Assembly (NCBI RefSeq): GCF_033063295.1 | Contig: NZ_JAWJZH010000001.1 | Span: 682,001-746,000, forward strand | Direction of reading: 5' to 3' | DNA from: Nitrosomonas sp. Is35 | GTDB taxonomy: Bacteria > Pseudomonadota > Gammaproteobacteria > Burkholderiales > Nitrosomonadaceae | DNA: 64,000 nt | Shown here: piece after piece, positions 27,899 to 37,619 of the stretch | How the letters are laid out: every line of letters begins with the position of its first letter | Position numbering within the stretch: position 1 is the first letter of the stretch | The notes under the pieces: generated by a model | Database searches by the model: none | Seen by the model: only the letters and a program-made list of their open reading frames with translations | What the model was told of the DNA's origin: nothing | Translations under genes and position numbers: made by a program

Positions 27899-28081
27899 TT
27901 ATTTCAGACCAGCTTGTTTCAGTAGTTTATGAGCTAGACCGGTACCCAGATCTTTCTTGGGATGAGGAACGGTAATGTGACCGCTCTTTTGGGGATGTGT
28001 ATAGATATGGTGAGAGCCTTTAATCCCTCGAAGCACCCATCCTGCTTTCTCAAGTTGCTTGATAATCGCTGCGCTATTCAT
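27899..28081 (-). CDS. hicA: HicA-family mRNA interferase toxin
   Basis: The 60-residue toxin starts at MNSAAIIKQLEKAGW. It has the double-stranded RNA-binding-like HicA fold and the conserved GSHHIYTHPQKSGHITVPHPKKDLGTG region with the catalytic His in GSHH. It cleaves mRNA when not bound by HicB. An upstream in-frame start at 28099 would read through the operator, so ATG 28081 is preferred. The pair lies directly upstream of the Avs-like genes, as toxin-antitoxin modules often do in defence regions. Confidence 0.92.
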   Translation of the reverse strand: MNSAAIIKQLEKAGWVLRGIKGSHHIYTHPQKSGHITVPHPKKDLGTGLAHKLLKQAGLK

Positions 28082-28083
28082 AA

Positions 28084-28098
28084 TGTGTAGTATACACA
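28084..28098 (-). promoter_or_regulatory. Palindromic operator with -10 box of the hicAB promoter
   Basis: A perfect six-base inverted repeat, TGTGTA and TACACA with a three-base centre, covers a TATACT -10 hexamer and ends two bases before the hicA ATG. Position and symmetry fit binding by the HicB ribbon-helix-helix domain. The -35 box is not clear. Confidence 0.55.
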
Positions 28099-28162
28099 CT
28101 ATAGATGGAAAGTGATGTTAACGAATAAACAGCACTGCTGAAAGGATGTAATGCGGATGAAT

Positions 28163-28191
28163 CATTTGCCCCGGTACGCCCGAGGCAAATG
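28163..28191 (-). terminator. Inverted repeat after rhlE, possible terminator
   Basis: The arms CATTTGCC and GGCAAATG flank a GC-rich loop, 12 bases past the rhlE stop. No T-run follows on the rhlE strand, so it may be a transcript-stabilising stem instead of an intrinsic terminator. Confidence 0.4.
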
Positions 28192-28203
28192 GTTTATTGA
28201 TAA

Positions 28204-29577
28204 TTACTTCGTGCGTGCGAACTGAAAACCGGCTTTGTTGCCGCTATTACTGCGGAAAGAATTGCCACGGTTGTCCTGATCGAACGAGCGGCCGCGTTGC
28301 CCGCTGCGGGCTCTGCCGGGTTCGTTGGCCGCGCCGAAGCCGGGGCGGTTGTCGTTGCCTGCGAAGGGTGAGCGCTTGCGTTTTTGTGTCACGCTGGGCG
28401 CGCTGCTTTTTGGTCCGTTACTTTGGAAACGTGGTTTGATGCGCGGTTCCAGGCCGGGAATGATGTGCGACGCGATGCGCTGGCCGGTGTAGCGTTCGAT
28501 TTTCGATAAGTGTGCGCTATCCTTATTGGACGCGAACGAAACGGCAATGCCGGCTGCACCTGCGCGGCCTGTACGGCCAATGCGGTGCACATAATCTTCG
28601 GCGAATTTTGGGAGATCGAAATTAATCACGTGCGTGATGTCAGCCACGTCGATACCGCGCGCAGCGACATCGGTTGCCACGAGCACTTGCAAGCCGCCGT
28701 TACGCAACCGGGTCAATGTGCGGGTACGTTCGCGTTGATTCATATCGCCGTGTAATGCCGCTGCTGAAAAGCCTTGCGCATATAAGTTATCGGCCAAGGT
28801 ATCCGCATCGCGTTTGGTCGCTGTGAAAACGATGGCTTGTTTCACTTTCTCGTCGCGCAGCACATGATCCAGCAGGCGGTTCTTGTGTGACATATCATCG
28901 GCATAATGTAAGCGTTGCTCGATGTTATCGAGTTTGGCTTTTTGCGAGGCTACTTGAATACGTTTTGGCGTTTTCAATAGTTTTGTCGCAACTTTGTCGA
29001 TGGCATTGTCGAGTGTGGCGGAGAACAGCAAGGTCTGGCGTGTGTCCGGTGTTGCGGCTGCAATGGTTTCGACATCGTCGATGAAACCCATATCCAGCAT
29101 GCGGTCGGCTTCGTCGAGCACGAGCATTTGCAAGCGTTTGAAATCGATACGGCCACGTTGGATGTGATCGATCAACCGGCCGGGTGTTGCAACCAGAATA
29201 TCAACGGGTTGTGACAAAAGTTTGTTTTGCAAAGGATACGGCATACCACCCAGAATGCTGACCACGTTGATACGCGGCAGATATTTGCCATATTTTTTGG
29301 CTGCTTCTGAAACTTGCAATGCCAGTTCGCGGGTTGGTGTCAATACCAAAATGCGCGGTCCGCGGCTGCGCGCTTCCGATGGTGTTGCCAGCAGATGCAA
29401 TGCCGGTAACATGAAGGCGGCGGTTTTACCGGTTCCGGTTTGTGCGCTGGCCATCACATCATGACCGGCGATTAATTCTGGAATCGCTTGTTTCTGAATC
29501 GGGGTCGGAGCGGTATATCCCGCTTCGCTAATGGCTTTGATAATAGCAGAGTGTAGATTTAAATCTTCAAAAGACAC
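28204..29577 (-). CDS. rhlE: DEAD-box RNA helicase, RhlE type
   Basis: The 457-residue protein has all core motifs: ASAQTGTGKTAAF (motif I), PTRELALQV (Ia), LVLDEADRML (DEAD), LFSATLD (III), ARGIDVADITHVINFD (V) and HRIGRTGRAG (VI). The tail is basic and Gly/Arg/Asn-rich, as in RhlE proteins acting in ribosome assembly and mRNA turnover. The start is GTG at 29577, supported by AGGAAA seven bases upstream. The family is easily confused with other DEAD-box paralogues, but N-terminus and tail favour RhlE. Confidence 0.93.
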   Translation of the reverse strand: MSFEDLNLHSAIIKAISEAGYTAPTPIQKQAIPELIAGHDVMASAQTGTGKTAAFMLPALHLLATPSEARSRGPRILVLTPTRELALQVSEAAKKYGKYLPRINVVSILGGMPYPLQNKLLSQPVDILVATPGRLIDHIQRGRIDFKRLQMLVLDEADRMLDMGFIDDVETIAAATPDTRQTLLFSATLDNAIDKVATKLLKTPKRIQVASQKAKLDNIEQRLHYADDMSHKNRLLDHVLRDEKVKQAIVFTATKRDADTLADNLYAQGFSAAALHGDMNQRERTRTLTRLRNGGLQVLVATDVAARGIDVADITHVINFDLPKFAEDYVHRIGRTGRAGAAGIAVSFASNKDSAHLSKIERYTGQRIASHIIPGLEPRIKPRFQSNGPKSSAPSVTQKRKRSPFAGNDNRPGFGAANEPGRARSGQRGRSFDQDNRGNSFRSNSGNKAGFQFARTK

Positions 29578-29752
29578 GTTGATTTCCTAAAAAAGTGAAA
29601 TAGAACGCGCGGGCAAGAAAACATTGCCAAAATGGTGATGGTGCATAACCTTGCAAGCGCATTAATAAAGCATCGCCGCTAACCAAAGTTGTTGCACATT
29701 TTCCGGAAAAACTTGAAAAATTTAGGAGAGGCCAGGAACGATGAGACCAGGA

Positions 29753-29784
29753 AAGTTGATCGAATCAGAGATTCCGATCAACTT
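29753..29784 (-). terminator. Long hairpin after tyrS
   Basis: A near-perfect 14-15 base stem (arms AAGTTGATCG and CGATCAACTT, extended inward by GAATC/GATTC with one bulge) lies 58 bases past the tyrS stop. It is followed by only three T residues, so termination strength is uncertain, but nothing else in this 264-base gap explains it. Confidence 0.5.
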
Positions 29785-29841
29785 AGGCCGCGCAGTATAG
29801 CGGGTTCTTCCCGAGCATGCAAATTATTCGCAGCCGGTGAG

Positions 29842-31044
29842 TTACTGAATGATGGCTTTGGCGAATTTTCGTTTGCCGACCTGAATAACGACGGATTCTC
29901 CCCGTTTAATTTTGGTGGATTTATCTTCCACTTTTTCACCATCCAATTTGACTGCGCCTTGCTCGATCATGCGCAGCGCTTCGCTGGTGCTGGCAGTCAA
30001 TCCGGCTTGTTTTAATAATTGCACCAGGGGAATTTCTCCATCCGTGGTTGGGATGATTTTTTCCGGTATTTCGTCGGGCAACGCGCCGTGTCGAAAGCGT
30101 GCTTCAAAATCGGCCAGTGCTTCTTCGGCAGCTTGCTGGCTATGAAAGCGTGCGACGATTTCCTGTGCGAGCTTGACCTTGATGTCGCGGGGATTGCGGC
30201 CATTTTCGACTTCTTCGCGCCATGTCCGGATAGTTTGCAGCGATTCAAAAGAAAGCAGCTCCAGATAGCGCCACATCAATTGATCCGATACCGACATCAG
30301 CTTACCGAAGATTTCTTTCGGACTCTCTGTGATACCGACATAATTATTCAGCGACTTGGACATTTTATTGACGCCATCGAGTCCTTCCAGCAGCGGCATC
30401 ATGAGAATACATTGCTGTGGCTGGCCGAAATGCCTTTGTAATTCCCGCCCCATCAGCAGGTTGAATTTTTGATCGGTGCCGCCTAACTCCAGATCCGCTT
30501 TCAGTGCGACGGAATCGTATCCTTGTATCAAAGGGTAGAGAAATTCATGAATGGCGATGGGCTGGTTGTTGCGGTAGCGTTTATCGAAATCATCCCGTTC
30601 CAGCATGCGTGCGACGGTATGCGTTGCGGCGAGTTTGATCAGATCGGCGGCGTTCAGCTTATCCATCCAGGTGGAGTTGAAAACGACCTCGGTTTGTTCC
30701 TGTTTCAATATTTTGAAAACCTGTGTGGTATAGGACTGTGCATTTTCCGCGACTTGTTCCCGTGTCAGCGGCGGGCGGGTGCTGTTCTTTCCGCTGGGAT
30801 CGCCGATCATGCCGGTGAAATCGCCGATCAGGAACAGAATATGATGTCCCATATCCTGTAACTGACGCAATTTATTCAGTAAAACCGTGTGTCCGAGGTG
30901 CAAATCCGGGGCTGTCGGGTCGAATCCTGCTTTAACCCGGAGCGGATTTCCGGAAATAAGCTTACTTTCCAGCTCTGTTTCCACTAATAGTTCGTGACTG
31001 CCGCGTTTTATAATTTCAAGATCAGATAATATTGATTTTTTCAC
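29842..31044 (-). CDS. tyrS: Tyrosyl-tRNA synthetase
   Basis: The 400-residue class I synthetase has the HIGH-type motif [10 protein letters not shown], the KMSKS motif [10 protein letters not shown] and a C-terminal S4 RNA-binding domain ([32 protein letters not shown]). This is the TyrZ-like, HxGH-class variant common in betaproteobacteria. The start used is GTG at 31044. It is transcribed divergently from the M23 peptidase gene, a conserved betaproteobacterial arrangement. The roughly 155-base intergenic gap is AT-rich and must hold both promoters. Confidence 0.96.
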   Translation of the reverse strand: MKKSILSDLEIIKRGSHELLVETELESKLISGNPLRVKAGFDPTAPDLHLGHTVLLNKLRQLQDMGHHILFLIGDFTGMIGDPSGKNSTRPPLTREQVAENAQSYTTQVFKILKQEQTEVVFNSTWMDKLNAADLIKLAATHTVARMLERDDFDKRYRNNQPIAIHEFLYPLIQGYDSVALKADLELGGTDQKFNLLMGRELQRHFGQPQQCILMMPLLEGLDGVNKMSKSLNNYVGITESPKEIFGKLMSVSDQLMWRYLELLSFESLQTIRTWREEVENGRNPRDIKVKLAQEIVARFHSQQAAEEALADFEARFRHGALPDEIPEKIIPTTDGEIPLVQLLKQAGLTASTSEALRMIEQGAVKLDGEKVEDKSTKIKRGESVVIQVGKRKFAKAIIQ

Positions 31045-31199
31045 GATATTGCTAAATTTATGATTTTTATTAAAATTTCTGTAATTAGAAAGAGTTTATT
31101 AGTACAATATTAGTTGTTTTCTAGTACAAATTAACTATTTTCGTGTTAGACTCGCGCCTGTTTGCAAAAATGATACAAATGACTGGAGGTACTTCATAG

Positions 31200-32534
31200 A
31201 TGCTATATACGCCTATTAGCAATAAACAAGGGATTCTAGCTCAAAAATCATCAAAACTAACAAAAAAATCAATTCGCTGGCTGGTAGCTTTATCCAGCAT
31301 ACCATTGTTCGGTATAGTCACTGCATTCGGTATTGCACCTAATTCCCCCTCATTTGAAGAGATTCAAGTCGAAGAAGTCGTTCTGGATATATCCATTCCA
31401 GAGGCTATTGCTGAGACTCAAGCGAATCAAACCTTCTGGCGCCAGGAAAATATCCGCCGGGGTGATACGATTGCAGCGATATTGAACCGCTTGGACGTGA
31501 GTAATCAGGATTCAACGGATTTTCTGCAGGCTGCGCGTGGAAGCCGCGCGATGCGTCAATTGAAACCGGGACAAACCGTTTATGCGCAAACGACGGCAGA
31601 CGGCGAGTTGTTAACGTTGCGCTATTTCTTCGGTAACGAAGAGCTGTTTTTGATGGAAAAAACAGATGATGCATTCAAAATGACCGAACAATCGGTCGAG
31701 CTGGATACGCGGGTTCATATGAAGTCCGGCGAAATTAACAGCTCACTGTTTGCGGCAACCGATAATGCAGGCATACCCAATAACATCGCGATGCAATTGA
31801 CTGAAATTTTTGCATCGGAAATCGATTTTTACCGTGATTTACGCCAAGGCGACCGTTTTACCGTCGTCTATGAAACATTCGCCAATGACAATGGCAAGCG
31901 CGCCAAAACCGGCCGTGTTTTAGCGGCTGAGTTTGTCAATAAAGGCAAATCGCATCAAGCGATATACTTTAAAGCATCCAATGGCGCGGACGGATATTAC
32001 ACTCCGGCAGGGGAAAGTTTACGTAAAGCATTCCTGCTTTCGCCGCTTACTTTTTCGCGCGTCAGTTCCGGTTTTACCAATGCGCGTTTTCATCCCATTC
32101 TGAAAGAATGGCGCGCCCATAGAGGCATAGATTATGCCGCGCCGACCGGTACGCCGGTTAAAGCGACAGCCAGCGGGATCGTGGCGTTTTCTGGTTCGCA
32201 AAAAGGATACGGCAATTTGGTTGTGCTGAAACATAACGGTAAATACGAAACCGCGTATGGCCATTTATCACGATTTGCCAGTGGGATGAGTAAAGGTAAG
32301 CGTATCAGCCAGGGAGACGTGATCGGTTACGTCGGTTCGACCGGCATGGCGACCGGCCCGCACTTGCACTACGAATTGCGCATCGACGGTGTGCAGCGCG
32401 ATCCAACCAACGTGGTGCTGCCATCGGCCCCGCCGATTGCAAAACGGGATTTGAATACTTTCCAGAAGGAAACCCATGCGCTGGTTGCACGTTTGAACAT
32501 CATGCGTAATATTCATCTCGCTGTATTGGAATAA
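31200..32534 (+). CDS. M23-family murein endopeptidase (MepM/OapA-like)
   Basis: The 444-residue protein has an N-terminal membrane anchor (SIRWLVALSSIPLFGIVTAFGI), an OapA/LysM-like central region (IRRGDTIAAILNRLDVS), and a C-terminal M23 peptidase domain. Zinc-site motifs are HPILKEWRAHRGIDYAAPTGTPV (HxxxD) and TGPHLHYELRID (HxH). It should cleave peptidoglycan cross-links in the periplasm during wall growth. The start at 31200 is supported by GGAGGT nine bases upstream. anmK for wall recycling follows on the same strand. Confidence 0.93.
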   Translation: MLYTPISNKQGILAQKSSKLTKKSIRWLVALSSIPLFGIVTAFGIAPNSPSFEEIQVEEVVLDISIPEAIAETQANQTFWRQENIRRGDTIAAILNRLDVSNQDSTDFLQAARGSRAMRQLKPGQTVYAQTTADGELLTLRYFFGNEELFLMEKTDDAFKMTEQSVELDTRVHMKSGEINSSLFAATDNAGIPNNIAMQLTEIFASEIDFYRDLRQGDRFTVVYETFANDNGKRAKTGRVLAAEFVNKGKSHQAIYFKASNGADGYYTPAGESLRKAFLLSPLTFSRVSSGFTNARFHPILKEWRAHRGIDYAAPTGTPVKATASGIVAFSGSQKGYGNLVVLKHNGKYETAYGHLSRFASGMSKGKRISQGDVIGYVGSTGMATGPHLHYELRIDGVQRDPTNVVLPSAPPIAKRDLNTFQKETHALVARLNIMRNIHLAVLE

Positions 32535-32611
32535 TTCTGGCTGGTCATCACGGACGGCGGTTTTGACGTAACACCGCCGTCATCAACTCTGCTTTAAGCA
32601 TCGAAAAATCG

Positions 32612-33715
32612 TTGGAATCCGCTTATTACTATATCGGCATCATGTCTGGCACCAGTCTGGACGGTGTGGATGCCGTTCTGGTGGATTTCAGCGCGGCAGC
32701 GCCCGTGCTGCGGCAAACTTTCTTTTGTCCGTACGGTGGCGAATTGCGCGAGCAGCTATTGGCGCTGCATCAACCCGGTCATGACGAACTGAATCGCGCG
32801 GCTATTCTCAGTAACCAACTGTCTTCCCTGTATGCACAAGCCACTGCGGGAGTATTGGAAAATACCGGTATCGCAGCGCGGCAAATTACAGCTATCGGAT
32901 GCCATGGCCAAACGATCCGGCATTGTCCCGAAGCCGGTAAAAATTACACCATCCAACTGATCAACGCCGCTTTGCTGGCGGAACTCACACAAATTACCGT
33001 TGTTGCGGATTTCAGAAGCCGCGATATTGCAGCGGGCGGGCAGGGTGCGCCATTGGTTCCGGCGTTTCACCATGCTATTTTTAAACATGTTGATTATCAT
33101 CGCATCATCGTCAATATCGGCGGCATTGCGAATATCACTCGCCTTGATCCCTGCCAGCCTGTCAGTGGTTTCGATTGTGGCCCTGGGAATTTATTAATGG
33201 ATGCCTGGTGTTCGCGTCATACCGGAAATGTGTATGACAAAGACGGGCAATGGGCGGCAAGCGGCCGCATCATTCCCGCGTTGCTGGAACGCTTCTTGTC
33301 CGAGGATTTCTTTACTCGAAAACCGCCCAAAAGCACCGGCAGAGATCTGTTTAATCTGCATTGGCTGGAACAAAAGCTATGCGGTGACGAAGCGCCGCAC
33401 GATGTGCAGGCCACCTTGTTGCAACTGACAGCAACGACGATTGCGTGGTCGATACAAGAACATTGCCCGGCGGCTGAGGAAATCTATCTATGCGGTGGCG
33501 GGGCGCATAATACGGCGCTGGTTGATCGCCTAACCGCCAGCATGCCGGGAAAAATTGTGGCGTTGACCGATCAGCTGGGTGTCGCGGCCGATTGGGTGGA
33601 AGCCTTTGCATTTGCCTGGCTGGCGCATCAGACTATTGTACGGAAAGCGGGTAGTTTGGCGGAAGTGACCGGCGCTAAAGGAAATAGGATTTTAGGCGCG
33701 ATCTATCCCGCCTAA
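32612..33715 (+). CDS. anmK: Anhydro-N-acetylmuramic acid kinase
   Basis: The 367-residue kinase opens with YYIGIMSGTSLDGVDAVLVDF, the phosphate-binding signature of the family. It continues with GCHGQTIRHCP, DFRSRDIAAGGQGAPLVPAFH and FDCGPGNLLMDAW. It phosphorylates and opens anhydroMurNAc released by wall turnover, yielding MurNAc-6-phosphate. The start is a TTG at 32612, as the alternative ATG at 32642 would remove the first beta strand. It sits after the M23 endopeptidase, a functional pairing. Confidence 0.94.
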   Translation: MESAYYYIGIMSGTSLDGVDAVLVDFSAAAPVLRQTFFCPYGGELREQLLALHQPGHDELNRAAILSNQLSSLYAQATAGVLENTGIAARQITAIGCHGQTIRHCPEAGKNYTIQLINAALLAELTQITVVADFRSRDIAAGGQGAPLVPAFHHAIFKHVDYHRIIVNIGGIANITRLDPCQPVSGFDCGPGNLLMDAWCSRHTGNVYDKDGQWAASGRIIPALLERFLSEDFFTRKPPKSTGRDLFNLHWLEQKLCGDEAPHDVQATLLQLTATTIAWSIQEHCPAAEEIYLCGGGAHNTALVDRLTASMPGKIVALTDQLGVAADWVEAFAFAWLAHQTIVRKAGSLAEVTGAKGNRILGAIYPA

Positions 33716-33747
33716 AGGGCGGCTCGATTAACACTGCCGCGTGAAAT

Positions 33748-34092
33748 TCATACCGAGAACGACGAGCCGCAACCGCATGTGCTGCTAGCACCAGGGTTTT
33801 TGATAACGAACTGAGCACCTTTTATATTTTCCTGGTAATCAATTTCAGCACCGATCAGGTACTGAAAACTCATCGGATCGACCAGCAGTTTGACGCCGTT
33901 TTTCTCCATGATAGTGTCATCTTCGTTGATGGTTTCATCAAAAGTAAATCCATACTGAAAGCCCGAGCAGCCGCCGCCGCTGACAAAGACCCTGAGTTTG
34001 AGATTATTGTTGCCTTCTTCGTCAATCAATTGTTTGACTTTAAAAGCCGCATTTTCAGTAAATAAAAGCGGGGTGTGATTTTCAGTGCTCAT
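33748..34092 (-). CDS. erpA: Iron-sulfur cluster insertion protein ErpA
   Basis: The 114-residue A-type carrier has the three conserved cysteines in [11 protein letters not shown] and STCGCGSSF at the extreme C-terminus. It carries Fe-S clusters to apo-proteins. It converges on anmK and follows the bactofilin gene on the minus strand, the usual betaproteobacterial order. Length and motifs are normal. Confidence 0.95.
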   Translation of the reverse strand: MSTENHTPLLFTENAAFKVKQLIDEEGNNNLKLRVFVSGGGCSGFQYGFTFDETINEDDTIMEKNGVKLLVDPMSFQYLIGAEIDYQENIKGAQFVIKNPGASSTCGCGSSFSV

Positions 34093-34146
34093 GTTTGTTG
34101 ATCCTCATAATTTTTTCAGTATAGCAAACATCCGGCAGCTTGCTGG

Positions 34147-34608
34147 CTATGATGCTTCCTTTTCTACCGCTATATGCGCCTGATCGGCCGAGGGTGGCAA
34201 TAATGTTATCATTTTCTCGGGCTGCTGCGCATTTCCGGATTCCGGTTTGTTGTGATGCAGCATTTTTCCGTCAACGGAAGCGCCGAGCTGGATCTCTATC
34301 GAACCGTACTGCACATCGCCATGTACTTTCGCTTTTTCCTGTAATTCCAAATAGCCTGATGCATCGATAGGGCCGGTTACCGTACCGTTGATGACAACAT
34401 TAACAGCCTTTATTTTTCCTTCGATGCGGCCTTCGGTACTGAGAACCAATGTGCTGTTCTCTTCATCGGTTGCAATGACATTGCCGGTAATATGTCCGTC
34501 AATCCGTAGGCCGCCAGTGAAATGAATATCGCCTGAGATATTTGTATTAGCGCCGATCAAGGTATCGATATGGTGATGAAGCTGGTTTTTCTTTTTTCTA
34601 CCGAACAT
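34147..34608 (-). CDS. Bactofilin family cytoskeletal protein
   Basis: The 153-residue protein has a central right-handed beta-helix typical of bactofilins (DUF583): repeating short beta turns in IDTLIGANTNISGDIHFTGGLRIDGHITGNV and GRIEGKIKAVNVVINGTVTGPIDASGYLELQ. Bactofilins polymerise without nucleotide and act as scaffolds for cell-shape or wall enzymes. It follows the membrane coiled-coil gene by 12 bases, so the two likely form one unit. Confidence 0.92.
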   Translation of the reverse strand: MFGRKKKNQLHHHIDTLIGANTNISGDIHFTGGLRIDGHITGNVIATDEENSTLVLSTEGRIEGKIKAVNVVINGTVTGPIDASGYLELQEKAKVHGDVQYGSIEIQLGASVDGKMLHHNKPESGNAQQPEKMITLLPPSADQAHIAVEKEAS

Positions 34609-34620
34609 ATTCTTTCTCCT

Positions 34621-35355
34621 TCACGATGCCGGTTGGACAGTTTCAGTAGCGATAGGTTTTTTGTCGCCATTTTTGTAAATTTGCACTTGAATGTTCTCCA
34701 CGATGGTGTCTGGAGATACTTGGAAATGCTCTTCCAGCCGATGGATGAACTTGAAGCTGATAGGAAAATCCTGTTTAGAATTCTTATTGATCAGCGGTAT
34801 TACTTTACTTTTGTCCTTCTGCAGCAATTTTACTTTGAATCTTAAGTTCCCCTTGAAATCATTCGGTCTTTCTCCACCCTGGATGAGTGTGAGCGCGTAG
34901 CGGTACTGGCCCGGTGTTTGTGTTTCTTTCAGACTGAATTGATAAATGGAAATCCCGCTTTTTGTATTGTTGGCGACAAGATTGTGGAAAAACTCCAGTT
35001 TTTCCTTGAGATGATCATTTTCGGCAGCGAGCGACTTCACCTCTTCGGCGAGATTCTGGTTGGCGGTATTGCTGATTTGCACTTGTTGAATCAAATCACC
35101 AATCTGCGTGCACAATTGTTGCTTCTTGGTTTGCCGGCAACTGCCTGGATCAAATAAATACGACGGTTTCTCCTCGATCCTATCGTCCAGCTCATCCACA
35201 GAGTGCCGGCCTGCTTCGTACATGCCCCAGGAAAGCGCAGCCAGTAAGGGGCAGACTATTGCGGCTGCGGCTAAGTAGAATTGCCATGAACGGTGCGGGC
35301 GTACGACAACGCGCTGGGAGAGAATTTGCGGTTTTTTCTGGAAAAGTTTGAACAC
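34621..35355 (-). CDS. Single-pass membrane protein with periplasmic coiled coil, bactofilin partner
   Basis: I cannot name this 244-residue protein with certainty, though it is regularly seen next to bactofilin in betaproteobacteria. A basic N-terminus (KKPQILSQRVVVRPHR) precedes one membrane helix (about residues 27-47). A coiled coil at about 85-125 (QVQISNTANQNLAEEVKSLAAENDHLKEKLEF) leads into a beta-rich C-terminal domain. The layout suggests a periplasm-facing protein anchored in the inner membrane. The 12-base distance to the bactofilin gene implies joint function, possibly in wall organisation. Confidence 0.7.
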   Translation of the reverse strand: MFKLFQKKPQILSQRVVVRPHRSWQFYLAAAAIVCPLLAALSWGMYEAGRHSVDELDDRIEEKPSYLFDPGSCRQTKKQQLCTQIGDLIQQVQISNTANQNLAEEVKSLAAENDHLKEKLEFFHNLVANNTKSGISIYQFSLKETQTPGQYRYALTLIQGGERPNDFKGNLRFKVKLLQKDKSKVIPLINKNSKQDFPISFKFIHRLEEHFQVSPDTIVENIQVQIYKNGDKKPIATETVQPAS

Positions 35356-35416
35356 CGTTAAGCGCTCCGCTGATGCAAATTCGATTTATGCGCGAACACC
35401 GGCGTATTGGGCATTG

Positions 35417-36445
35417 TCAAGGCAGGAGCGGAACCTGATTGATGCCGAGTGTTTCGGGTAAGCCGAATAGGATGTTCATATTTTGTATTGCTTGCCCTGC
35501 CGCACCTTTGACCAGATTATCGGTTACCGACAGGATTACGACGGTATCGCTGTTTTGCGGTTGATGCACGGCGATGCGGCAAAGGTTAGAGCCTCGTACG
35601 GAGCGGGTTTCCGGATGTTTACCGGCGGGCAGCACATCGACAAAAGCTTCATTCTGGTAACGTTTCTCGTACAGCGTTTGCAAATCCACCTGTTTGGTCA
35701 GCTTGGCGTAGAGCGTTGCATGAATGCCGCGAATCATCGGCACCAGATGCGGAACAAACGTCAAACCGACCGGTTTCTTGGCTATATTGGAAAGACCTTG
35801 TTTAATCTCCGGCAGATGCCGGTGCCCTGGAACACCGTAAGCTTTGAAATTATCCGATGCTTCGGCGTGCAGGGTATGTACCTCGGCTTTTCGTCCGGCG
35901 CCGGAAACGCCGGATTTGACATCGGCGATCAGATGTTTGATATCGATCACACCAGCCTCGATCAGCGGCAGGAAGCCCAGTTGCACGGCGGTTGGATAAC
36001 AACCCGGATTGGCGATCAGACGGGCATTCTTGACTTGCTCGCGATTAATTTCCGGTAAGCCGTATACAGCCTCGGCAACCAGATTAGGACAAGCATGCTG
36101 CATGCCATACCATTTTTCCCATTCTGCGACATCCTTGATACGAAAATCAGCCGCCAGATCGATGACTTTTACATCCGCTTTCAACAGGGATTCCGCTTGC
36201 TGCATGGCAATGCCATTCGGTGTGGCAAAAAAAACCACATCGCACTTGGTGAGTTTGGCATTAACAGGATCGCTGAATTTGAGGTCGATATGTCCGCGCA
36301 GATTAGTGAATAATTCCGCCACATTCATGCCCGCTTCGCTGCGCGATGTAATCGCTTTTATTTTCACTTTGGGATGTTGCGCCAGTAAGCGCAATAACTC
36401 TACGCCTGTGTAACCGGTTCCACCGACAATGCCGACATTGATCAT
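35417..36445 (-). CDS. argC: N-acetyl-gamma-glutamyl-phosphate reductase
   Basis: The 342-residue enzyme performs the third step of arginine synthesis, reducing N-acetylglutamyl phosphate with NADPH. Seen: the N-terminal [17 protein letters not shown] nucleotide fold, the active-site Cys in [13 protein letters not shown], and [10 protein letters not shown]. It has the length of type 1 ArgC. It is preceded by the rpsI terminator, so it has its own promoter in the 50-base leader. Confidence 0.96.
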   Translation of the reverse strand: MINVGIVGGTGYTGVELLRLLAQHPKVKIKAITSRSEAGMNVAELFTNLRGHIDLKFSDPVNAKLTKCDVVFFATPNGIAMQQAESLLKADVKVIDLAADFRIKDVAEWEKWYGMQHACPNLVAEAVYGLPEINREQVKNARLIANPGCYPTAVQLGFLPLIEAGVIDIKHLIADVKSGVSGAGRKAEVHTLHAEASDNFKAYGVPGHRHLPEIKQGLSNIAKKPVGLTFVPHLVPMIRGIHATLYAKLTKQVDLQTLYEKRYQNEAFVDVLPAGKHPETRSVRGSNLCRIAVHQPQNSDTVVILSVTDNLVKGAAGQAIQNMNILFGLPETLGINQVPLLP

Positions 36446-36498
36446 CGTAACTCCTGTGATATTTCTTCGCTATAGGTTTTACTTATTTGCTATCCAAT

Positions 36499-36529
36499 AA
36501 AAAAGCCGCCCGGAAAGAGGCGGCTTTTT
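36499..36529 (-). terminator. Rho-independent terminator of rplM-rpsI
   Basis: The stem GCCGCC/GGCGGC is flanked by AAAAAA on one side and TTTTT on the other, giving an 11-pair hairpin with an eight-base loop and a U-tract on the minus-strand transcript. It lies 21 bases past the rpsI stop. The symmetric A/T flanks would also work on the plus strand. Confidence 0.9.
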
Positions 36530-36550
36530 GATAATTCCTGCGATAAAAAA

Positions 36551-36943
36551 TTATCGTTTAGAGAATTGTTTGCGTCGCCGGGCTTTCCGCAAGCCTACTT
36601 TTTTCCTTTCTACTTCACGTGCATCGCGGGTAACCAGTCCTGCTTTACTGAGTACAGATTTTAAAGCTGAATCATAGTCAATCAGTGCACGCGTAATGCC
36701 ATGACGTACTGCACCAGCCTGACCGGATTCGCCGCCGCCATGAATGTTTACCATAATATCAAAAGTATTGGCATTATTTGTAAGTTCTAGCGGTTGTCTT
36801 GCGATCATGCGGCCTGTTTCGCGAGAGAAGTAAACATCAATCGGTTTATCGTTGATGATAATCGCGCCTTTTCCCGGTTTAATAAAAACACGGGCAACAG
36901 CGCTTTTACGCCGGCCAGTACCATAATTATATTGAGTAGCCAT
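36551..36943 (-). CDS. rpsI: 30S ribosomal protein S9
   Basis: The 130-residue protein shows the S9 signatures: [20 protein letters not shown] near the start, [20 protein letters not shown], and the basic C-terminal tail [16 protein letters not shown] that reaches the ribosomal P site. It is five bases after rplM, the usual operon. Confidence 0.98.
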   Translation of the reverse strand: MATQYNYGTGRRKSAVARVFIKPGKGAIIINDKPIDVYFSRETGRMIARQPLELTNNANTFDIMVNIHGGGESGQAGAVRHGITRALIDYDSALKSVLSKAGLVTRDAREVERKKVGLRKARRRKQFSKR

Positions 36944-36948
36944 AGATA

Positions 36949-37383
36949 TTATGCTCTAATTTCAAGTGGTTTTGGTTGTTGAGCGGCATGTGGATGCGTA
37001 TCGCCAGCATATATTTTCAATTTCTTTAGCATCGCATAACCCAGTGGTCCTTTAGGTAACATGCCTTTGACAGCCTTCTCAAGCGGACGGGTTGGAAAAC
37101 GCGCGTGCATTTTCTTGAAATTGGTTGCGTAGATCCCGCCTGGATAGCCGCTATGGCGATAATAAATTTTATCTTCCGCTTTATTGCCTGTAACGCGCAA
37201 TTTGTCGGCATTGACTACAACGATATAGTCGCCGGTATCAACGTGCGGTGTATAAATGGGTTTGTGTTTGCCGCGTAAACGGTAAGCAATCTGCGAAGCA
37301 AGGCGGCCTAAAACTTTACCGGTCGCGTCAATGACAAACCAGTCATGATTTACTTCGTGTGGTTTGGCTGAAAATGTTTTCAC
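36949..37383 (-). CDS. rplM: 50S ribosomal protein L13
   Basis: The 144-residue L13 starts at a GTG encoding [20 protein letters not shown], matching the usual N-terminus and preceded by AGGACAGG. A longer frame from 37440 would add 19 unrelated residues. The family motif [25 protein letters not shown] and the ending [13 protein letters not shown] are normal. It leads the rplM-rpsI operon. Confidence 0.97.
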   Translation of the reverse strand: MKTFSAKPHEVNHDWFVIDATGKVLGRLASQIAYRLRGKHKPIYTPHVDTGDYIVVVNADKLRVTGNKAEDKIYYRHSGYPGGIYATNFKKMHARFPTRPLEKAVKGMLPKGPLGYAMLKKLKIYAGDTHPHAAQQPKPLEIRA

Positions 37384-37619
37384 AAAAACCTGTCCTGCGT
37401 ATTCAAAAAGAGCCGCGAATTTTAAGTCAGGGATCAACAAAAGTCAAATATAGAATGCGTTATTTTATGCCGGGTTGGCGTATTTTTGCAGTAAACCGGA
37501 AGCCAGCACGGCTTACCGAAGAATGATGGATTTTAAACCAATCGCCGCTATAATCTCATCCTATAAGGGATGACAAGCATTCCACCTTAACGTATCAATC
37601 ACATACCGAGAGACCCGCT

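Noticed and set aside
33719..33770. Inverted repeat GCGGCTCG/CGAGCCGC at the anmK-erpA junction
   Set aside because: The arms are about 36 bases apart, one lies inside the erpA coding end, and no T-run follows; probably chance.
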